From Pseudomonas parafulva (GTDB taxonomy: Bacteria > Pseudomonadota > Gammaproteobacteria > Pseudomonadales > Pseudomonadaceae): a stretch of 64,000 nucleotides of DNA. Positions 42,752 to 50,840 of the stretch are shown piece after piece. Position numbers and translations under genes: made by a program. The notes under the pieces were generated by a model. The model saw only the letters and a list, made by a program, of their open reading frames with translations. It was not told where the DNA came from and searched no databases. Numbering within the stretch: position 1 is the first letter of the stretch; every line of letters starts with the position of its first letter. The stretch lies in NCBI RefSeq assembly GCF_002021815.1, contig NZ_CP019952.1, positions 1,333,001 to 1,397,000 of the forward strand, given 5' to 3'.

Positions 42752-43885
42752 ATGACAGCCACTTGGGACATCTTTTGCAGCGTCGTGGACAACTACGGCG
42801 ATATCGGTGTGACCTGGCGCCTGGCCCGGCAACTGGTGGCCGAGCACGAGGTGGCCGTACGCTTGTGGGTTGATGACCTCAATGCCTTCGTGCCCATGTG
42901 CCCTGGCGCAGATGCCACGGCGGCGCAGCAATGGCTGCGGGGTGTAGAGGTGCGTCAGTGGTCGCCTACCTGGGTGCCGGTGGAGCCGGGTGATGTGGTG
43001 ATCGGCGCATTCGCCTGCCAACTGCCCGACGCTTTTGTCCAGGCCATGCGAGCGCGTAACCATCCGCCTGTGTGGCTGAACCTTGAATACCTGAGCGCCG
43101 AGCCTTGGGTGGAAGGTTGTCATGGGCTGCCATCACCGCAGCCAAACGGGCTGCGCAAGGTGTTTTTCTTTCCAGGCTTCACCGAAAAGACCGGTGGACT
43201 GCTTCGCGAGCATGACCTGCTGCCAAGGCGTGACGCCTTCGAGTCGTCCAACCGAGCGCGAGCAACGTTTCTAGAGGCCTTAGGGGTGGCGCCTGGGCAA
43301 GATGCGCTGTTGATCATGCTATTTGCCTACGAGAATCCGCAGCTTGCCAGCTGGTTGCAGGCGCTGGCCACCGACCCGCAGGCGTGCCATGTGCTGGTAC
43401 CGCAAGGACGGAGCATCGCCGGGCTTGCGCAGTGGCTGGGGGTAACGCAGCTGGAGGCGGGCGATGTGCATGTGCGCGGGTCATTGACGGTGCAGGTGTT
43501 GCCTTTCGTCAGTCAGGACGACTTCGACCGGCTGTTGTGGAGCTGCGATTTCAACGCCGTACGGGGCGAAGATTCCTTCGTTCGCGCCCAGTGGGCCGCC
43601 AAGCCCATGCTTTGGCACATCTACGTGCAGGAAGAAAACGCTCACTGGGAAAAACTCGAGGCGTTCCTGGCGCTTTATCGACGTGGCTTGTCGGACGAGG
43701 TGCAAGCTGCCCTGCTCGGGCTGTGGCGCGCCTGGAACATGGACCAGGACATGGGGCAGGCCTGGCGCGCGGCCCGCGCATATTGGGCGCAATTGCAGCA
43801 GCATGCCCGCTGTTGGGCTGCTCAGCAGGCCGCTGGGCCGGACCTTGCCAAGGCGCTAGTACACTTTTGTGGAAATTCGCTATGA
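42752..43885 (+). CDS. earP: Elongation factor P arginine rhamnosyltransferase
   Basis: This 377-residue GT-B enzyme attaches rhamnose from dTDP-L-rhamnose to Arg32 of EF-P. The conserved N-terminal 'VVDNYGDIGVTWRLARQL' supplies D13 and D17, and the C-terminal 'AVRGEDSFVRAQWAAKPM' (about residue 270) carries the conserved Glu. The gene stands 48 bp before efp on the same strand, the classic EarP/EF-P pairing of Pseudomonas and Neisseria. The start is the ATG at 42752 ('gggagc' upstream). Its stop TGA overlaps a TATGAT sequence at 43881-43886 that could be part of an efp promoter. Confidence 0.95.
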   Translation: MTATWDIFCSVVDNYGDIGVTWRLARQLVAEHEVAVRLWVDDLNAFVPMCPGADATAAQQWLRGVEVRQWSPTWVPVEPGDVVIGAFACQLPDAFVQAMRARNHPPVWLNLEYLSAEPWVEGCHGLPSPQPNGLRKVFFFPGFTEKTGGLLREHDLLPRRDAFESSNRARATFLEALGVAPGQDALLIMLFAYENPQLASWLQALATDPQACHVLVPQGRSIAGLAQWLGVTQLEAGDVHVRGSLTVQVLPFVSQDDFDRLLWSCDFNAVRGEDSFVRAQWAAKPMLWHIYVQEENAHWEKLEAFLALYRRGLSDEVQAALLGLWRAWNMDQDMGQAWRAARAYWAQLQQHARCWAAQQAAGPDLAKALVHFCGNSL

Positions 43886-43933
43886 TATGCGGCCTCGATT
43901 TTTATAAATCCATCCAGATTCGGATACTGCGTA

Positions 43934-44503
43934 ATGAAAACTGGTAAAGAACTGAAACCCGGTACCGTCCTGCGGATCGACAACGACCCGTGGCTGGTTC
44001 AGAAAGCTGAGTTCACCAAGTCGGGCCGTAACAGCGCGATCATGAAGACCAAGCTCAAGAACCTGCTGACCGGCTACAAGACCGAAACCGTATACGGTGC
44101 GGACGACAAGCTGGACGACGTGATCCTGGACCGCAAGGAAGCCACGCTGTCGTTCATCAGCGGTGATTCATACAACTTCATGGACACCACCGACTACACC
44201 ATGTACGAGCTGAACGCCGAGGACATCGAAGCCGTTCTGCCGTACATCGAAGAAGGCATGGAAGATGTCTGTGAAGCCGTCTTCTTCGAAGACCGCCTAG
44301 TCTCGGTAGAACTGCCGACCACCATCAGCCGTCAGGTCGTCTACACTGAGAACGCCGCGCGCGGTGACACCTCGGGTAAGGTGATGAAGCCTGCCAAGCT
44401 GAAGAACGGTACCGAGATCTCGGTGGCGGACTTCATTCAGATCGACGAGTGGATCGACATCGACACCCGCGACAACAGCTTCAAAGGTCGCTCCAAGAAG
44501 TAA
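43934..44503 (+). CDS. efp: Translation elongation factor P
   Basis: A 189-residue three-domain EF-P that relieves ribosome stalling at polyproline stretches. The domain I loop tip carries Arg32 in 'FTKSGRNSA', the residue rhamnosylated by EarP, instead of the Lys used by the EpmA pathway. This agrees with the earP gene directly upstream. Domains II/III include '[17 protein letters not shown]' and end '[13 protein letters not shown]'. Codon use is strongly biased, as expected for a highly expressed translation factor. Confidence 0.97.
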   Translation: MKTGKELKPGTVLRIDNDPWLVQKAEFTKSGRNSAIMKTKLKNLLTGYKTETVYGADDKLDDVILDRKEATLSFISGDSYNFMDTTDYTMYELNAEDIEAVLPYIEEGMEDVCEAVFFEDRLVSVELPTTISRQVVYTENAARGDTSGKVMKPAKLKNGTEISVADFIQIDEWIDIDTRDNSFKGRSKK

Positions 44504-44523
44504 TGCTTCCTGGGTAGCCTGAA

Positions 44524-44568
44524 GCACCGCTACTGTCTGGTGCTTATTTGGGGCCGCAAAGCGGCCCC
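44524..44568 (+). terminator. Two hairpins after efp
   Basis: 'agcacc' / 'ggtgct' followed by 'tattt' (44524-44549) is a candidate intrinsic terminator. A second perfect palindrome, 'ggggccgc' aaa 'gcggcccc' (44550-44568), follows and resembles the inner arm of REP elements. Confidence 0.65.
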
Positions 44569-44643
44569 AACTGTTAATCCCACGCAAAACTGGGTTTTAC
44601 AGCACCGCCTCTGCGCAGCGCCGCTCCAACCCAAGGTCCCCCC

Positions 44644-45099
44644 TCACAACGTCCTCTGCAAGCTCTCGCGCAGTGCCAGTAAATCTGCCTGCAGCTTTTG
44701 CAGCCCCTCATGGGTACGCCCACTGGCCTTGAGAATCAGCTGAGGCACTTCTTCAGCCTGCTTCTGCAACTTGCGCCCTTTGTCTGTCAGCTGCACCAGC
44801 ACAACCCGCTCATCTTCACGGCTGCGGGTGCGCTTGAGCAGGCCTTCGCTTTCCAGGCGCTTGAGCAACGGTGTCAGTGAACCTGGGTCAGTGAGCAGGT
44901 GCTGGCTGATTTCGCCCACGGTCAAACCATCGTGCTCCCACAACACCAGCATCGCCAGGTATTGCGGGTAAGTCAGGTTGAGGGCCTGAAGCAAGGGCTT
45001 GTACACCTTCGTCATCAGTAACGAGGTGGAATGCAGCGCGAAGCAGACCTGGTTCTCCAGTAGCAGTTCGGCGCCAGAGGCTTTGTTATCGGCGTTCAT
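44644..45099 (-). CDS. OhrR-type MarR-family regulator
   Basis: A 151-residue winged-HTH protein. The reactive Cys of OhrR (organic-hydroperoxide sensor) is C19 in 'LLENQVCFALHSTSLLM', followed by the family-specific 'LTYPQYLAMLVLWEHDGLTV'. The winged helix carries 'LTDPGSLTPLLKRLESEGL' and 'REDERVVLVQLTDKG'. OhrR represses ohr until its Cys is oxidised by lipid hydroperoxides. Here no ohr gene is adjacent, so the target lies elsewhere or the protein is a paralogue. ATG 45099 has 'aaggac' upstream. Confidence 0.85.
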   Translation of the reverse strand: MNADNKASGAELLLENQVCFALHSTSLLMTKVYKPLLQALNLTYPQYLAMLVLWEHDGLTVGEISQHLLTDPGSLTPLLKRLESEGLLKRTRSREDERVVLVQLTDKGRKLQKQAEEVPQLILKASGRTHEGLQKLQADLLALRESLQRTL

Positions 45100-45155
45100 G
45101 CAGGTCCTTGAATTCGTTGAATAAGAAACTAGCACGCTGATGGTGGGTACGCTTA

Positions 45156-46109
45156 CTACCAGCGTAATTCACTGCGCAGTGCCAGATCCCACGGCGGGAC
45201 TGGGCTAAAGCGGCTCTTGAGGAATTCGAGCAGCAATCGGCTGCGAGAGTTCGTTTCATGTTCAAGGCGAAGTGCATAAATGCCGCTCGTCTCCGGTTGG
45301 GGCAAGCCAGCGTCGCAAAAAAGCGCGATCAATTCCCCGCGCAGCAGGTATTCACTGGTCAGCCACGTCGGTAAATGGGCGATTCCCAGCCCGGCCAGGG
45401 CGCCGAACAGAAGTGTTTCGGCATTGTTGGCAACCATGCGCATGCGCGAGGGCCGGTACAGACGTGTCTGGCCGTCCACCTCGAATCTCCAGGCGAACGG
45501 GGGTGCCAGGCCGTCCCAGTCCAGGCCGTCATGCCCGGGCAATTGGCTGGGGCACTTGGGCAAGCCCCGTGCCGCCAGGTAGGCGGGGCTGGCGCAGGCG
45601 ATGCGCACCATGTCGGCAAGGGGTGTCGCCACCAGGCGTGTATCGGCCAGCGGACCTGCCCGTAACACCAGGTCGACTTCCCCCAAATGGCTACCGTGCA
45701 TGTCGACGAAGCTGTCGATCAAGCGCAACTGCACGTCAAGGCCAGGGTAGGCCACCAGAAAATCGGCGATCGCCGGTGCCAGATGACGACGCCCGAAGGC
45801 CGCCGGTGCATCCATGCGTATCAAGCCTTCCGGGGCATTGCTCAGCGACACCGCTTCAGCCCGGGCCAGGCGCAACTCATCGATGACATGCCTGGCGCGT
45901 TCGGCAAACGCATTGCCCGCAGGCGTTGGCCGCACGGCGTGGGTGCTGCGGCTGAACAGGCGGCTGCCGAGGGCTCGCTCCAGGTTGTCGATACGCCGGG
46001 CAACTGCTGAAGGCGTCAGCGGGTGACGCCGGGCCGCGCCGGAAAAGCTCCCGGTTTCCAGTACATCCAGAAACAAGCTCAGTTGATCGATCAATGCATC
46101 GGGGTTCAT
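45156..46109 (-). CDS. LysR-family transcriptional regulator
   Basis: A 317-residue LTTR of the CrgA-like group: the HTH 'LSLFLDVLETGSFSGAARRH' with 'PSAVARRIDNLERALGSRLF', then an effector domain from about residue 90 ('LIRMDAPAAFGRRHLAPAIA'). ATG 46109 was preferred over a TTG two codons upstream. The TSUP transporter gene diverges 115 bp away and is the most likely target. Confidence 0.9.
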   Translation of the reverse strand: MNPDALIDQLSLFLDVLETGSFSGAARRHPLTPSAVARRIDNLERALGSRLFSRSTHAVRPTPAGNAFAERARHVIDELRLARAEAVSLSNAPEGLIRMDAPAAFGRRHLAPAIADFLVAYPGLDVQLRLIDSFVDMHGSHLGEVDLVLRAGPLADTRLVATPLADMVRIACASPAYLAARGLPKCPSQLPGHDGLDWDGLAPPFAWRFEVDGQTRLYRPSRMRMVANNAETLLFGALAGLGIAHLPTWLTSEYLLRGELIALFCDAGLPQPETSGIYALRLEHETNSRSRLLLEFLKSRFSPVPPWDLALRSELRW

Positions 46110-46223
46110 GGGCAAATTCGCTTATGCAGGAAACGCACAGCCATTGTGCGTGGCTGTGCGTTTCGCTGCCAGCGTGCAGCCGCTAGCATGACGATCCCTG
46201 TGCACGATAAAAGTAGAAGGCTG

Positions 46224-46973
46224 ATGATCGAGTGGGTACTGTACGGCGTATTGGGTGTCGCCCTGGGAACCGTGGGTGGGCTTTTCGGCATCGGTGGCGG
46301 CCTGATTGCCATCCCGGCCCTTGGCGTTTTGTTCGGGCTTGACCAGCAATTGGCGCAGGGCACGGCGTTGGTCATGGTCGTGCCCAACGTGCTATTGGCG
46401 TTATGGCGCTATCACCAGCGCAATCGCATCGAGCTGCGGCATGCCTTGCCGCTGTCCTTGTGCAGCTTTGTGTTCGCGTGGTTGGGGTCGATCTGGGCGG
46501 TGGGGTTGGACGCGCATGCCATGCGCCTGGGCTTCGTGGGCTTTCTATTGGCGCTGGCGATCTGGAACGTGGCCAGGATGTTCATGAAAGTCAGCCCTGC
46601 CAGTACCGAGTTGCGTCATCCCTGGCCTTGGCTTGGCGTTCTCGGCAGCTTCGCCGGGACCATGGGCGGGTTGTTCGGCGTCGGTGGCGCGGTCGTCGCC
46701 ACGCCCATATTGACCAGCGTGTTCGGTGCCACCCAGGTGGTGGCGCAAGGGTTGTCGCTGGCCCTGGCCGCGCCGAGTACGTTGGTTACCTTGGTGACCT
46801 ACGCCGTGCACCACAGTGTGGACTGGGGCGTGGGTATCCCGCTTGCGGTAGGCGGGCTGTTGAGCATCAGCTGGGGCGTGAAGTTGGCCCACGCCTTACC
46901 GGAAAAGGCGCTGCGGGCGATGTTCTGCGTTTTCCTGGTGGCCTGCGCGGTCATGCTGGGTTTTGAACTGTAG
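46224..46973 (+). CDS. TSUP-family transporter (sulfite/sulfonate exporter TauE/SafE-like)
   Basis: A 249-residue membrane protein with about eight helices and two internally repeated 'GGLFGIGGGLIAIPAL' and 'GGLFGVGGAVVATPIL' motifs, the signature of the TSUP/DUF81 family. Members export sulfite, sulfoacetate or related organosulfur anions; the substrate here is unknown. It diverges from one LysR gene and converges with another. The ATG at 46224 starts 'MIEWVLYGVLG'; an ATG 12 codons earlier is possible. Confidence 0.87.
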   Translation: MIEWVLYGVLGVALGTVGGLFGIGGGLIAIPALGVLFGLDQQLAQGTALVMVVPNVLLALWRYHQRNRIELRHALPLSLCSFVFAWLGSIWAVGLDAHAMRLGFVGFLLALAIWNVARMFMKVSPASTELRHPWPWLGVLGSFAGTMGGLFGVGGAVVATPILTSVFGATQVVAQGLSLALAAPSTLVTLVTYAVHHSVDWGVGIPLAVGGLLSISWGVKLAHALPEKALRAMFCVFLVACAVMLGFEL

Positions 46974-46984
46974 CCCCAGGCGTG

Positions 46985-47836
46985 TCACTTGAACCCTTCG
47001 ATGATGTACTGCGCCATGCAGTCGGTGATGGGGGAGGGTGACTGACCGCCACGTACCAGCATGACGTTGGCCAGCGGCAATTCAGGCAAGCCTTCGGCTT
47101 CGCCGAGTACCCGCAGATTGCCGCCAATCAGGCTCTGCAGCTGGGCGGTCACCGCCAAGCCTGCGGTGACCACGGCAAAAATCGCTGAGAGGCTGGGGCT
47201 TGTGTAGGCCACTCGGTAGTCGATGCCCTGGGTTTCCAGTGCGTTACAGGTCCAGGCGCGGCAGAAGCATTCGGTGTTGAACAATGCCAGTGGCATGGGG
47301 CGCTGCTCGTGCGGGCAGAAGCCCTCGGCCGCGGCCCATACCAGACGCTCCTGGCGTAGCAATTGGCCGATCTCGTTGCCGGGCTCGCGGGTGACGATGG
47401 TCAGGTCCAGGTCCTTGCGCAGCATCAGTTGGCGTGAGGTATCGCAGTGCACCTCCACCTGAACCAAGGGGTAGGCTTTGGCGAAGCTGGACAAGATGCT
47501 CGGCAGAAAACGCATGGCGTAGTCGTCCGGCGTACCGATACGCACCAGGCCCACCATGTGCGGCATGCGCAGCGTGTTGAAGACTTCGCCGTGCAGCTTG
47601 AGGATGCGCCGGGCATACCCCAGCAACACCTGACCTTCGGCGGTCAGGCGCACCTGCCGCCCCTCGCGCTCGAACAAGGGCCGCTGAAGGATATCTTCTT
47701 CCAGGCGCTTCATCTGCATGCTGACGGCCGATTGGGTGCGGTTGACCACTTCACCAGCTCGGGTGAAGCCACCTTGCTCGGCAATGGCAACGAAGGTGCG
47801 TAACACATCGGCGTCAAGGCTCTGGTACTGGGACAT
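46985..47836 (-). CDS. LysR-family transcriptional regulator
   Basis: A 283-residue LTTR with the HTH 'DADVLRTFVAIAEQGGFTRA' / 'NRTQSAVSMQMKRLEEDILQ' and an effector domain with 'VRIGTPDDYAMRFLPSILSS'. The ATG at 47836 lies 98 bp from the divergent DUF1127 gene. LTTR/DUF1127 divergent pairs are common in Pseudomonas, so it probably controls that gene. Confidence 0.9.
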   Translation of the reverse strand: MSQYQSLDADVLRTFVAIAEQGGFTRAGEVVNRTQSAVSMQMKRLEEDILQRPLFEREGRQVRLTAEGQVLLGYARRILKLHGEVFNTLRMPHMVGLVRIGTPDDYAMRFLPSILSSFAKAYPLVQVEVHCDTSRQLMLRKDLDLTIVTREPGNEIGQLLRQERLVWAAAEGFCPHEQRPMPLALFNTECFCRAWTCNALETQGIDYRVAYTSPSLSAIFAVVTAGLAVTAQLQSLIGGNLRVLGEAEGLPELPLANVMLVRGGQSPSPITDCMAQYIIEGFK

Positions 47837-47933
47837 TGCATCAATCTCCGAAATGCATGGCATCAGAAACATTCGTTGGATTGATCTTAATCGGCGCGTG
47901 AGACTGAAGCCATCGATAACGGAGGGCTTCACG

Positions 47934-48152
47934 ATGAAAGGTAAGATCAGCAGCGCAGAGGCTTCGGCCATTTCGTTCAGGCCGCTGTGGCGGGCGACCT
48001 GGGGGCGAGTGGCCCGGTGGTTGGAGCTGCACCGCCAGCGTCAGCAGCTTGCCAGCCTGAGCGATGCCATGCTTCACGACCTGGGTTTGAGCAGGGCCGA
48101 TACTCATCAGGAAATCGAGCGGCACTTCTGGGACGACCCGCTGTGCAAGTGA
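47934..48152 (+). CDS. DUF1127 small protein
   Basis: A 72-residue basic protein ending with the DUF1127 helix pattern: 'LELHRQRQQLASLSDAMLHD' and 'LGLSRADTHQEIERHFWDD'. Such proteins of 45-75 residues affect RNA turnover and phosphate or nitrogen metabolism in alphaproteobacteria; in Pseudomonas the role is unknown. 'cggagg' precedes the ATG. Confidence 0.87.
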   Translation: MKGKISSAEASAISFRPLWRATWGRVARWLELHRQRQQLASLSDAMLHDLGLSRADTHQEIERHFWDDPLCK

Positions 48153-48191
48153 GCCCAGCGGTGTCCTTGCCTGGCGTTTCGGGGCTGTCGT

Positions 48192-49538
48192 TTAGCGCCG
48201 CACCTGTTTCAATGTTTCAGCGATCAGGAACGCCAATTCCAGCGACTGGTCGGCGTTCATTCGCGGGTCGCAGTGGGTATGGTAGCGATCCGACAGGGCA
48301 TCCTCGGTGATCGGGCGAGCCCCACCGATGCATTCGGTGACGTTCTGCCCGGTCATCTCGATATGAATACCGCCCGCATGGCTGCCTTCGGCCTGGTGCA
48401 CCTGGAAGAACTGCTTCACCTCGTCCAGGATCTGGGCGAAGTCGCGGGTCTTGTAGCCGCTGCTGGCCTTGATGGTATTGCCGTGCATCGGGTCCGAACT
48501 CCATAGCACCTTGCGACCCTCGCGCTCGACCGTGCGGATCAGCCCCGGCAAATGGTCCCCGACCTTGCCCGCGCCCATGCGCACGATCAGGTTCAGGCGC
48601 CCTGGGTCGTTGCCGGGGTTGAGGATGTCGATCAGGCGGATGAGCGCCTCTGGGTCCATGCTCGGGCCCACCTTGACCCCTATCGGGTTGTGCACCCCAC
48701 GCAAGAACTCCACGTGTGCGCCATCGAGCTGGCGGGTGCGATCGCCGATCCAGAGCATGTGCGCGGAGCAGTCGTAGTAGTCGCCGGTCAGGCTGTCCTG
48801 GCGCACGAAGGCCTGTTCGTAGTTCAGCAGCAGGGCTTCGTGGGCCGTGAAGAAGCTGGTCTCACGCAGCTGGGGTGCGCTGTCCAGGCCACAGGCGCGC
48901 ATGAACGCCAGGGTTTCGTCGATGCGGTTGGCCAACTGGTGGTATTTGTCGGCCAGCGCCGAATTGGCGATGAAGTCCAGGTTCCACTTGTGCACCTGGT
49001 GCAGGTCGGCAAAGCCGCCTTGGGCAAAGGCGCGCAACAGGTTCAGGCTGGCCGTGGACTGGTGGTAGGCCTGCAGCAAGCGCTCTGGGTCGGGGATGCG
49101 GCTCTTGGCATCGAAGCCGATACCATTGACGATGTCGCCGCGGTAGGCGGGCAGGGTAACGCCCCCCAGGGTCTCATCACCGGCCGAGCGAGGCTTGGCG
49201 AATTGCCCGGCCATGCGCCCTACCTTGACCACGGGGCAACCGGCGGCAAAGGTCATGACGATGGCCATTTGCAGCAGCACCTTGAAGGTGTCGCGAATCT
49301 TGGCCGCGGAAAATTCCGCGAAGCTCTCGGCACAGTCGCCACCTTGCAGGAGAAACGCCCGGCCTTCGGTCACCTCGGCGAACTGGCGTCGCAACTCGCG
49401 GGCTTCGCCAGCGAACACCAACGGCGGGTAACTGGCCAGGGTTTGCTCGACCTTGTGCAGGTGCGCAGTGTCAGGGTAGACGGGTTGTTGCTGGATCGGC
49501 AGGGCACGCCAGCTGTCAGGGCTCCACGTTTGGGTCAT
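48192..49538 (-). CDS. Class II (plant-type) 3-deoxy-7-phosphoheptulonate synthase
   Basis: A 448-residue DAHP synthase of the plant-like AroA(II) class: '[19 protein letters not shown]' near residue 65, '[15 protein letters not shown]', '[20 protein letters not shown]' and '[22 protein letters not shown]' for metal and PEP binding. It condenses PEP with erythrose 4-phosphate to start the shikimate pathway (chorismate synthase is at 22908). Start: ATG 49538 ('[14 protein letters not shown]'); an ATG five codons earlier is also in frame. Confidence 0.94.
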   Translation of the reverse strand: MTQTWSPDSWRALPIQQQPVYPDTAHLHKVEQTLASYPPLVFAGEARELRRQFAEVTEGRAFLLQGGDCAESFAEFSAAKIRDTFKVLLQMAIVMTFAAGCPVVKVGRMAGQFAKPRSAGDETLGGVTLPAYRGDIVNGIGFDAKSRIPDPERLLQAYHQSTASLNLLRAFAQGGFADLHQVHKWNLDFIANSALADKYHQLANRIDETLAFMRACGLDSAPQLRETSFFTAHEALLLNYEQAFVRQDSLTGDYYDCSAHMLWIGDRTRQLDGAHVEFLRGVHNPIGVKVGPSMDPEALIRLIDILNPGNDPGRLNLIVRMGAGKVGDHLPGLIRTVEREGRKVLWSSDPMHGNTIKASSGYKTRDFAQILDEVKQFFQVHQAEGSHAGGIHIEMTGQNVTECIGGARPITEDALSDRYHTHCDPRMNADQSLELAFLIAETLKQVRR

Positions 49539-49650
49539 TTCAGGCTCGGTCATGTAGGTTGCAGGCTGGCAGCCATGGTAACAGCTGGCACCGTGCTTGT
49601 TGCAGCACGGGCGTTGACGGACAATGCAGCTTTTGCGGGGTGATTTGCAC

Positions 49651-50406
49651 ATGGTGGCGCAACGGCAGGAACGGTTGCTGGCACGCGTGGAGGACGCCTT
49701 TGGCGTCATCAGCGTGTACGAGGTGGATGATTACCGTTTCCTCGAATTCGGCGACGCCATCGAGCAGAGCTGCGTGTTCACGGCGGACCCCAGCTGGCTG
49801 GAGTACGACTACACCCGCGCCATGCTGGTAGGGGCGCTCTGCCATGAGCAGCCGGAAAGTGCGCTGTTCCTGGGGCTGGGCGCCGGAACCCTGACCCAGG
49901 CGTGCATGAAGTTTCTGCCCCTCGAAGACATCGAGGCCATCGAGCTGCGCCCGGATGTGCCACGTCTGGCCATGGAGTACCTTGGCCTGGATGATGACCC
50001 ACGGCTATATGTGCGCATTGGTGATGCTGTCCAATTGCTGCCGACTGCGGAAACGACCGACTTGTTGTTCGTCGACCTTTATACCGACCATGGGCCGGGC
50101 GTCGGGCATCTGGCTTGGAATTTTCTTGAGGGCTGCCAGCAACGCCTCAACCCCGGCGGCTGGCTGGTGATCAATCAGTGGGCGACCGACGAGGGCAAGC
50201 CCCTTGGGGCGGCATTGCTGCGCGGGTTGTACCACCGCCATTACTGGGAGTTGCCGGTCAAGGAGGGCAACGTGATCGTGCTGGTGCCAGCCGATCTGGA
50301 GCAGACCCTGGACATGGCGGGGCTGCGGGCACGGGCCGAGGCGCTGGCACCACGCCTGGGGTATAGCCTTGAAGGGTTGATCAAGGAAATTCGCCCGGCC
50401 AGTTGA
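49651..50406 (+). CDS. Spermidine synthase-like methyltransferase-fold protein
   Basis: About 251 residues. The dSAM/SAM-binding motif '[18 protein letters not shown]' is followed by acidic '[20 protein letters not shown]' and '[14 protein letters not shown]', as in spermidine synthases. The protein lacks the N-terminal beta domain of true SpeE, and the aminopropyltransferase catalytic Asp context is altered ('DLYTDHG'). It therefore belongs to the SpeE-like group of uncertain activity. The start is uncertain: ATG 49651 or ATG 49624, nine codons earlier. Confidence 0.78.
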   Translation: MVAQRQERLLARVEDAFGVISVYEVDDYRFLEFGDAIEQSCVFTADPSWLEYDYTRAMLVGALCHEQPESALFLGLGAGTLTQACMKFLPLEDIEAIELRPDVPRLAMEYLGLDDDPRLYVRIGDAVQLLPTAETTDLLFVDLYTDHGPGVGHLAWNFLEGCQQRLNPGGWLVINQWATDEGKPLGAALLRGLYHRHYWELPVKEGNVIVLVPADLEQTLDMAGLRARAEALAPRLGYSLEGLIKEIRPAS

Positions 50407-50614
50407 GCCGGGCGTGTGGGATGAGCTTGCAGGGGCCGCTGCGCAGTCATGCAGAGGCTCCGAGAAGCAAACCCGTAGCATTTCAGTAGCTTGGCGACAA
50501 TCCAAACAACGCCCATTGAGGTGCAAAAGATGTATCGTTTCAGCCACCCCTAGCCGACATCCCTCCCACACCCCGCGGTCTGAAAAAATTCCTCCCGTCC
50601 CGTTCGATTTCAGG
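50407..50614. other. Intergenic region before the helicase promoter
   Basis: About 200 bp between the SpeE-like gene and the helicase leader with no supported gene. It contains one degenerate REP-like arm ('ggggccgctgcgcag' at about 50432) and otherwise ordinary sequence, ending in the A+T-rich stretch upstream of the TATAGT at 50615. Confidence 0.5.
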
Positions 50615-50837
50615 TATAGTACGCGCCGGTCTTTTAGCGGGCCTCAAAAATCAGGCGGTGCAAATCCTCCGAGTCCAGCTTCGGCTGCACGTCCGCTAGG
50701 CGGACCTTCCCAAGTATCTTTTTCAATCGTTTTCGCAAATCCCCGCCGCCAAAGCTGCCTGGGTGACCTGTCGGTCTTTCATGGCTTGTGCAGCTTTGGA
50801 GCATGGGTCTTTGCGGATGCACTCTAGAGGCAGACCC
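50615..50837 (+). promoter_or_regulatory. Promoter -10 and long structured 5' leader of the DEAD-box helicase gene
   Basis: A TATAGT (-10 like; the -35 is weak) at 50615 would give an mRNA starting near 50627 and a leader of about 210 nt. The leader contains several stems: 'gtccgc ta ggcggac' type at about 50692-50706, a perfect 10-bp stem 50749-50758 with 50790-50799, and the start-codon hairpin 50802-50840. Long structured leaders are known for the E. coli cold-shock helicase csdA/deaD; sequence similarity to that leader was not tested. Confidence 0.6.
50749..50799 (+). promoter_or_regulatory. 10-bp leader stem-loop (ccaaagctgc / gcagctttgg)
   Basis: Positions 50749-50758 (ccaaagctgc) are exactly complementary to 50790-50799 (gcagctttgg), with a 31-nt loop. 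It lies directly in front of the start-codon hairpin of the helicase gene. Confidence 0.65.
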
Positions 50838-50840
50838 ATG
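50802..50840 (+). promoter_or_regulatory. Start-codon-sequestering hairpin of the helicase mRNA
   Basis: Positions 50802-50810 (catgggtct) pair perfectly over 9 bp with 50832-50840 (agacccatg). The right arm contains the ATG start codon (50838-50840), and the 21-nt loop holds the Shine-Dalgarno 'agagg' (50826-50830). Initiation would require this stem to open. The pairing is seen directly; regulation is inferred. Confidence 0.6.
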
